The translations under genes were made by a program, and so were the position numbers. From Saccharum officinarum (Eukaryota > Streptophyta > Magnoliopsida > Poales > Poaceae): DNA of 64,000 nucleotides. The notes beneath the pieces are model-generated. The model was not told where the DNA came from and made no database searches. It saw nothing but the letters and a program-made list of their open reading frames with translations. Location: assembly GCA_020631735.1 (NCBI GenBank), contig CM036221.1:12815381-12879380 (forward strand), read 5' to 3'. Of the stretch, positions 58,601 to 64,000 are shown one piece after another (position 1 is the first letter of the stretch; each line of letters opens with the position of its first letter).

Positions 58601-59517
58601 CAGAAACAGCTCAGGCTCAGCACTGCCGCCAGGTTCTGGGCACTGTTCTTCGCCATGGCTTTCTCCAGGAAAAGGGCAGGATGCACGGTAACAACCTGGA
58701 GCAATCCTCACGTCAGTGATCCCACGCAACAAAAACGTCTCTGGCAACGAGCAAAGGCGAAAGGAACAAATCGAAGCTATGCCACTGGGAACGCGGGAAA
58801 AATCTCATCCACATCGACCTGGGAAGGCGGGAAGTAGGTGACTAAGCAAAGGCGCGTACGTACCTTGTATTTCCTTGCCTAGCGCAGAGCCTCCAGGTAG
58901 CACTCGTCTTGCAGCAATGCAGTCACACATGGCCATGGCAGGCGCAGGGCTCACTCCCTCCGCCCATGTCCCAGCTTCCTTGTTGGCTCATGTTTCAGAC
59001 CCAGTTCCATCTTCCTTGGAAGGCTCGAGATTCTGCAGGAATTGGTAGATAATCAAAATGAATCTACTGATCAATGCAATTTCAGAGTGCCTTATGGTAA
59101 ACATCAGTCACTTTGTCAAACCAGAATGTCAATTGGCAATTGGTAAATTTTTTTGTTGTGACTGGCAACCAACAATGAGCCGAATGTGACCGCTAACTTT
59201 TGGTGAATGACTAGAAGTATGGTGCGATTACAGCAATAGGCTATAATTTGCGTTAGCAAATCTGATGACCATATTCAATTCCACCTGTCAAATGGACTCC
59301 GGGAGCTCAATTAGAAAACAGGCAGAGCCATGGTTCAAAGAATTCAGATAAGTGTAGCTGTTATTAGAGAAAACCCCAAATGCAAAATATATGAAATGCA
59401 AAGCAATATCTCCATCTGCTTTACTTTTCATGTGAATAGTCTCAACAACTTTTCAGTTTAGCAGGATAGCATTCATCGGGAATCTGAGCTCAACAGAACA
59501 TCAACAACAATAGTTTC
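58601..59517. other. Intergenic, no gene seen
   Basis: No supported coding frame, RNA gene or bounded repeat. Confidence 0.5.
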
Positions 59518-59851
59518 ATTGCCTCCTGGCATATTTGGAAGCAGAGAAATAACTTCATCTTCGACAGAGGACGCCCCTCCTTAATCTCTTGGAAAACCTC
59601 CTTTTACGAGGAAGCAAACTTCAAGCCTTTAGACTTCGTGAAGAAAAAAGACATGCTTTTCTCCTCTGTTTAGACCCCCTCTCCTAGTTCCTTCTGCTTC
59701 TCTAGAGTGCAGTTTCTCCTGCCCTCTTGCTGGTTGTGTGGCTTAGTTCTTTTAGCCTCTCTTTAATTTGTACAGTTTTTTCCTCTTTTTGAAAATTCAT
59801 AAAAATCTCTTACAGTGGGGATCTCCCCTGCTGTATTTTCAGGTAAAAAAA
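59518..59851 (+). mobile_element. 5'-truncated LINE with perfect target duplication
   Basis: The 334-bp insertion is flanked by the perfect 15-bp repeat AACAACAATAGTTTC (59503-59517 and 59852-59866) and ends in an A run. Its start encodes SWHIWKQRNNFIFDRGRPSL, the C-terminal end of the LINE-1-type reverse transcriptase protein, followed by stops and a 3' UTR. Truncation at the 5' end, a poly-A tail and a variable-length duplication are what target-primed reverse transcription leaves. The intact duplication means it is recent. Confidence 0.92.
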
Positions 59852-59866
59852 AACAACAATAGTTTC

Positions 59867-61123
59867 TAAAAAAGATCACAACCATCTTGAATGTCATCAT
59901 TACATTCTGAAGATGATATTAGGCTGAATGACAATACTGTCATCTCTTCACTCCAAACTCCAAAGTAACAAAATGTGGTAGCTAGACAAGCAAATTTATG
60001 AAAATGCCCAATTGGTCCTCATTTGGGCCAAAAATGGAACAGAAGGCAAGTTAACAACCTGCTGCAATTCCTACATGCAAAGTTACTCTCTGAATAACTG
60101 TTGGAATCATTAGGCAGAGGCACAACCTAAGTGCTGCCTGAATAATTGTTGGAACCATTAGGCAGAGGCACAACCTAAGGGCTGCCGCGATTCTTCAGAA
60201 CCATAGGGCAAACTAAAAAGCACAACCCAAGAGTTACAACAGTATGAAATGTACACATTGCACAGCATAATCATCATTAAACATTTAATAATCACAAGAA
60301 ACATGCCTTGTTTGACACAAATAATGCTATTTAAGGATAAAGGTTGCTACAAGCTAGTAGTGTTGCCATGATGGTAACATAAAGGCTGTGAGGAGCCTTG
60401 AGCCCAGCCTTTGAGGCACTGCAAATACGACAACCTAGTACATTTTGTTCTTATCTTGTTTTGTCCTGAGGAAACATAGACAGCATGCGCTGCACAAAAA
60501 ATCAAAGCATACACCACAAAAGAGGAAAATGGATGATATGCCAATGATCTCGCAGAAAATATGCATTGCCATCATGCTGGCCTGATAAAATTGTCTAAAT
60601 GGTCATATTGCATGGAAGCATCATGCCAATTGTAGCAGTGATACAACTAGATTTATTCTTTATTAATGGAAGAACTAACGGCACAATAAACAACAAATGT
60701 ACCAACTGAATATTGGCAATCCTCAACAATTTATGATACCAAATCAACAACAGATACCTCCACAGAAACTCCATGATGCTAGCAATAAGACATGCAAGGT
60801 CACCCAGCATTTCATCATCCACAAGAGCAAAGAGCCAAACTGCCAAAGACAGGCTGGATCATCTCAATTGGCAAAATTGCCACGCTTCCAGCATGCTGTC
60901 CATGATGCATCAATGTGCCTGAAGACTCCAGGATTTGCTATCACCGCTTACAATTTGCTGCCTTTTGTTGGCAGCATCAGATCTACAGAAACCCAATGTT
61001 CCCTGATTGTTGCTCCATGCTCAACTCCAGGATTTGATTGCACAGTTCTATTCATAGATCCACTTGATTGGTCTGAATTCACACGGGAGCCCTCAACAGG
61101 CTGACCACTGAACAAAACCGAAT
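59867..61123. other. Intergenic, with possible 3' exon remnants of the zinc-knuckle gene
   Basis: 60091-60186 holds two tandem copies of a 48-bp unit (GGCAGAGGCACAACCTAAG) and a degraded third. On the minus strand below the zinc-knuckle stop, an acceptor-like TTTTGTTCAG near 61107 is followed by an open stretch to about 60920 with similar composition; it could be an alternative last exon. Otherwise nothing is seen. Confidence 0.45.
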
Positions 61124-62965
61124 TCATATGGCACTCTGAGTGTTCTTATCCTCCTTGTCCACCTCAAGATTAGCTTGATTTCCAGTGTGATTCTGCTGCA
61201 ATTGGCTGCCTTGGCCTTGAGCACTCACAACGGGTGGTTCAAGTTCAATGGGGATCTGATTCTGACTTCTTCCATCAAGCAAATGCTGATTCTTCTGCAG
61301 ACACAAATTAGCAGAATGCCCTTTCTCTCTACAATGATAACAAACTCTCTTAACTGGTTTCTTTGGGGTGTTGCTCTTCATAGAAGTGTTGTCTGACATA
61401 GGTTGACATGGTCCTTGAGAGCTAGTGTGCTGGCCTGGAGTGTTAGAAGGCTGTGGCGACTGTAACTTCCTTGTAACTGATTTGCACGCCTTGGGGGACT
61501 GATCCATGTCGCCACAGATGAAACTTGTTCCCTTGGCGCAGCTACTTTGCGGGACTTGTACTGGAGTCTGGTTGCAAATCTTTCCTTCTGATGGAGACAA
61601 ATTCTGCTTCTGAGTGTCCCTATTGCCAAATAACAGTGGATACTTCTTTGGGCAATTAGCCACCAAATGTCCTTCTTCTAGACAATGGAAACAAGCCTTA
61701 CCAGCAGCCTTGCCTGGGGTGCTACCCTGATGAGATTGAGCACCTTTTAATGATGTACCATGAGGTACAAGACTATCGCTGGCTTGGTATTTCTTTGGGC
61801 AATCAGCCACGAAATGTCCTCCTTCTTGACAACAGAAACAAACCTTACCAGCAGCCTTGCCTGGGGTGCTACCCAGCCTACCCTGATGAGATTGAGCGCC
61901 TTTTAATGATGTACCATGAGGTACAAGACCGTCGCTGGCTCGATCCTTCTTTGGGCAATGAGCCACGAAATGTCCTTCTTCTTGACAATGGAAACAAGCA
62001 TTGACTGGGGTGCTACCCTGATGAGATTGAGCACCTTTTAATGATGTACCATGAGGAAGAAGACTGTCGCTGGCTTGCTGATTCTGAGAGTTCATCTTCA
62101 CTTCACTTATTTCACTTGTTTGCTTCTTAGCATGCTTACCCTTCCAAGGCTGAAATTCCTTATAAGTGATACTCCACCCATCTAGGAATATCTTGTGTGG
62201 ATTACCTCTGACTTGAGGAACTGCTGACTCCTTAGGGTTCGGACCCTTCTTACTAGAGCATTGCACTAGAACTGACGGTGTCGTAAGACCCAGGTGCTGA
62301 CTACTTTCCAGCTGTGGCTCCTGTGGGATCGCCTTCCTCTTCTTGTCAACATGTGACGGTGCCGTAAGACCCAGGTGCTGACTACTTTCCAGCTGTGGCT
62401 CCTGTGAGATCGCCTTCCTCTTCTTGTCAATATCAGGGTGGTGATTCTGGCTTGTCTTATCTTTGACTTTGCTTGAGTTGTTCTGAAGACAGGGAAAACC
62501 GTAATGTCTACAACAGTGGCAGGGTTCCTGAATTCCAAGTGGCTTATCACTAATACCTTCATTAGACTTCATGTTTTTCAATGCTTTTACTACTTGCCTC
62601 TTCAATGGTCCTTTTAGACTGCCAATCTGGTCTTTCTCCTGAGACTGATAAGAATTCTTCTGTTGGGTCACTCCTTCCAATACTTGGTGCTGCATGGCTA
62701 CAAGATTCCCCTTATTGAATGGGGGCAGGGATGGCGTGGATGGATTCTCCTGATGGTTGACAATGGACACACCATTGTTGCTCTTGAGAATTGAAGCTTG
62801 TACAGATACAATCTCCTGGAGTTTGGCCATGTGCTCGGCTGTTGTTTGTAGAATCTGGGCTTGCCAAGCAATTCTTTGTTCTGTGCTGAGTGAGCACAAT
62901 AAATGTGCTTCTGGAACAAAGTTGTTGATCCCACTGTCTTCAGCATCACTTGCTGTGTTCACCAT
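61124..62965 (-). CDS. CCHC zinc-knuckle protein with tandem repeats, function unknown
   Basis: An open frame of 613 codons from the ATG at 62965, which directly follows an acceptor-like CTAAACATCAG, so earlier exons are possible (the frame is open to an ATG at 63079). Four CX2CX4HX4C zinc knuckles lie at about residues 324-337 (CFHCQEEGHFVAHC), 376-389, 425-438 and 542-555 (CYHCREKGHSANLC). The first three sit in a tandem module of 45-52 residues that begins SLVPHGTSLKGAQSHQG. A second repeat near 180-230 duplicates DKKRKAIPQEPQLESSQHLG. There is also a cysteine cluster at about 149-159 (CHCCRHYGFPC). CCHC knuckles usually bind single-stranded RNA or DNA. The protein is otherwise low-complexity and hydrophilic. 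It is not a gag: no capsid, protease or LTR is near. I do not recognise a named family. Confidence 0.72.
   Translation of the reverse strand: MVNTASDAEDSGINNFVPEAHLLCSLSTEQRIAWQAQILQTTAEHMAKLQEIVSVQASILKSNNGVSIVNHQENPSTPSLPPFNKGNLVAMQHQVLEGVTQQKNSYQSQEKDQIGSLKGPLKRQVVKALKNMKSNEGISDKPLGIQEPCHCCRHYGFPCLQNNSSKVKDKTSQNHHPDIDKKRKAISQEPQLESSQHLGLTAPSHVDKKRKAIPQEPQLESSQHLGLTTPSVLVQCSSKKGPNPKESAVPQVRGNPHKIFLDGWSITYKEFQPWKGKHAKKQTSEISEVKMNSQNQQASDSLLPHGTSLKGAQSHQGSTPVNACFHCQEEGHFVAHCPKKDRASDGLVPHGTSLKGAQSHQGRLGSTPGKAAGKVCFCCQEGGHFVADCPKKYQASDSLVPHGTSLKGAQSHQGSTPGKAAGKACFHCLEEGHLVANCPKKYPLLFGNRDTQKQNLSPSEGKICNQTPVQVPQSSCAKGTSFICGDMDQSPKACKSVTRKLQSPQPSNTPGQHTSSQGPCQPMSDNTSMKSNTPKKPVKRVCYHCREKGHSANLCLQKNQHLLDGRSQNQIPIELEPPVVSAQGQGSQLQQNHTGNQANLEVDKEDKNTQSAI
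61741..62058. repeat. In-frame tandem repeats encoding zinc-knuckle modules
   Basis: The word CCTTTTAATGATGTACCATG recurs with spacings of 156 and 135 bases, both multiples of three. The units are very alike in DNA as well as protein, so the expansion is recent or kept alike by gene conversion. Confidence 0.85.
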
Positions 62966-63247
62966 CTGATGTTTAGCAAGGGTAGCATGAGCAGAGGTAG
63001 AAGAACAAAAGCATAAAACGAGATATGAAGCAAGATTACAAGGATTAGGATAGCTCAAGGAAAGGTAAATACAAGACAAGATACAACCCAGCTAACTTAT
63101 TACTTATATATAGACAACTGATGTCATTGTGGATGTGAGTCCACAACACATCAACACTCATTAGTCATTACAAATAGCTAATCACCGAAAGACACAAGAA
63201 CAAGCACAACACACAAGCTCGCTTAGAAAATCCACATGCAACCTCTG
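62966..63247. other. 5' side of the zinc-knuckle gene
   Basis: It may hold the end of an intron and the promoter. Nothing else is recognisable. Confidence 0.4.
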
Positions 63248-63580
63248 ACTGAGTGAACTGGGCAAAGACTGCATGCTTGCTCTGTCCTTTTGCCAAAACC
63301 ATTTGGAATCAGGTTATGGCATGGGAGCACTTCAACATTGTGTTAGCCCAGCAAGATAATGAACCATCAGCTATCAGCGCTTGGAGGGAGGCAGCAGCCT
63401 GGAAGGTCCCAAACGATGAATGGGATGCTTCAATGGTTCAGGAACCTACATAATATGGAACATCTGGAAATAACAAAAACCTAAGGATATTTGGAAACAG
63501 ATTCCAAACTGCACAGCAGGTGGCTTCAAAAGCTAAAGATGACATCGACCAACATCGGAAGGCTTTTGTATCGGTGTCGT
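63248..63580 (+). pseudogene. LINE reverse transcriptase C-terminal remnant
   Basis: The frame reads CPFAKTIWNQVMAWEHFNIV, then SAWREAAAWKVP, and after a stop at 63451 and frame changes FGNRFQTAQQVASKAKDDID. This is the zinc-finger-like end of plant LINE reverse transcriptases (zf-RVT region). It differs from the fragment at 59518, so it is a separate, older insertion. No tail or target duplication was found. Confidence 0.78.
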
Positions 63581-63669
63581 AGACATCTTCTACTCTTCTC
63601 CAGTAAAAAAGAGTGCTAGTTTTGAACTCCTTGCTGTGTCTCGGGGGGATGTGTTTGGGTCTAAGGCTG

Positions 63670-63830
63670 GACGAAAAACTTGACTCGTTAGCTCGCTCGA
63701 CTCGTGGCTAGCTCGGCTCGGCTCGTTGCGTTTTCTTAACGAGCCAAGCCAGCGTTTCAGCTCGTTAGCATAACGAGCTAACTCGAGCTAGCTCATGAGT
63801 TGCTCGCGAGCTTAACAAGCTCAGTACAAA
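63670..63830. repeat. Palindrome-rich repeat of AGCTCGTTA words
   Basis: Reiterated GCTCGTTA, AGCTAGCTCG and TAACGAGC words occur in both orientations, so single strands could fold back. This looks like a fragment of a dispersed grass repeat. Beyond 63830 to the window end nothing is recognisable. Confidence 0.6.
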
Positions 63831-64000
63831 CACAAGGATAGCAGACCAACGGAGGCCCAATAGCCATCACCCGGCTCGTTCTTTATATACTCGCAATAAA
63901 AAATTGATCCTCAAGCTCAGACTGGCCAACCACTCGTCCATCCCCAAGGGCCAAGGCCTAGCAATATCTCTGGTCTCATTCCTCTCCTACATCAGTCGTC

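Noticed and set aside
1..64000. CRISPR arrays, bacterial operons, tRNA or rRNA genes
   Set aside because: None seen. Repeats are microsatellites or transposon parts, and the genes are eukaryotic with introns.

Overview
This is plant nuclear DNA from a grass, most likely a panicoid grass of the sorghum, sugarcane and Miscanthus group. The evidence is intron-rich plant gene families, GC-rich first exons, many short Tourist-, Stowaway- and hAT-type MITEs (one family, with GGCCTTGTTTAGTTC-like ends, appears about ten times), and a large Ty3/gypsy element of the grass Tat type. Species assignment is inference. Recognisable host genes are a HECT ubiquitin ligase (UPL3/UPL4 type), two PWWP-domain genes, a ROP-effector coiled-coil gene (ICR/RIP type), a 54-residue PMP3/RCI2 membrane peptide gene, a CCHC zinc-knuckle gene and a decayed At4g15545-like gene.

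Layout. 1-6759 holds the 3' part of the UPL gene and most of a convergent PWWP gene, ending at a 100-N gap (6760-6859). The same sequence returns almost unchanged at 12111-18867, inside complete genes: UPL at 10230-16731 (16 coding exons, 1360 codons) and PWWP at 17736-19220 on the minus strand (494 codons). Copy 1 has a one-base frameshift in UPL and a growing number of small indels towards the gap. I therefore suspect an overlapping contig end rather than a real duplication. A 1.09-kb Mutator-like element with a perfect 9-bp target duplication (8230-9318) lies just upstream of the UPL promoter.

18300-25145 is a genuine, diverged tandem duplication of about 3.3-3.6 kb. It made a second PWWP gene (21516-22502) that keeps the PWWP domain but lost the C-terminal RRM-like part. 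Each unit has since gained a different MITE. 27774-28531 is a pseudogene with a frameshift, a stop and a lost splice acceptor. 29007-40825 is an 11.8-kb gypsy element with 1.05-kb LTRs and a 5-bp target duplication. It carries a decayed gag, an integrase remnant, a nested insertion where protease, RT and RNase H should be, and a long antisense accessory gene.

40831-47500 is intergenic and rich in MITEs and simple repeats. The ICR gene follows (coding 50447-54180), with several MITEs in its 5' leader intron. A repeat-rich element (54543-56475), the PMP3 gene (57128-57392, minus), a fresh LINE fragment (59518-59851), the zinc-knuckle gene (61124-62965, minus) and a second LINE relic (63248-63580) complete the window.

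The genes do not form a pathway or operon. UPL acts in protein turnover, PWWP proteins in chromatin reading, ICR in ROP GTPase signalling and PMP3 in membrane stress tolerance. I found no rRNA, tRNA or CRISPR. All identifications come from reading translations; no database search was run.
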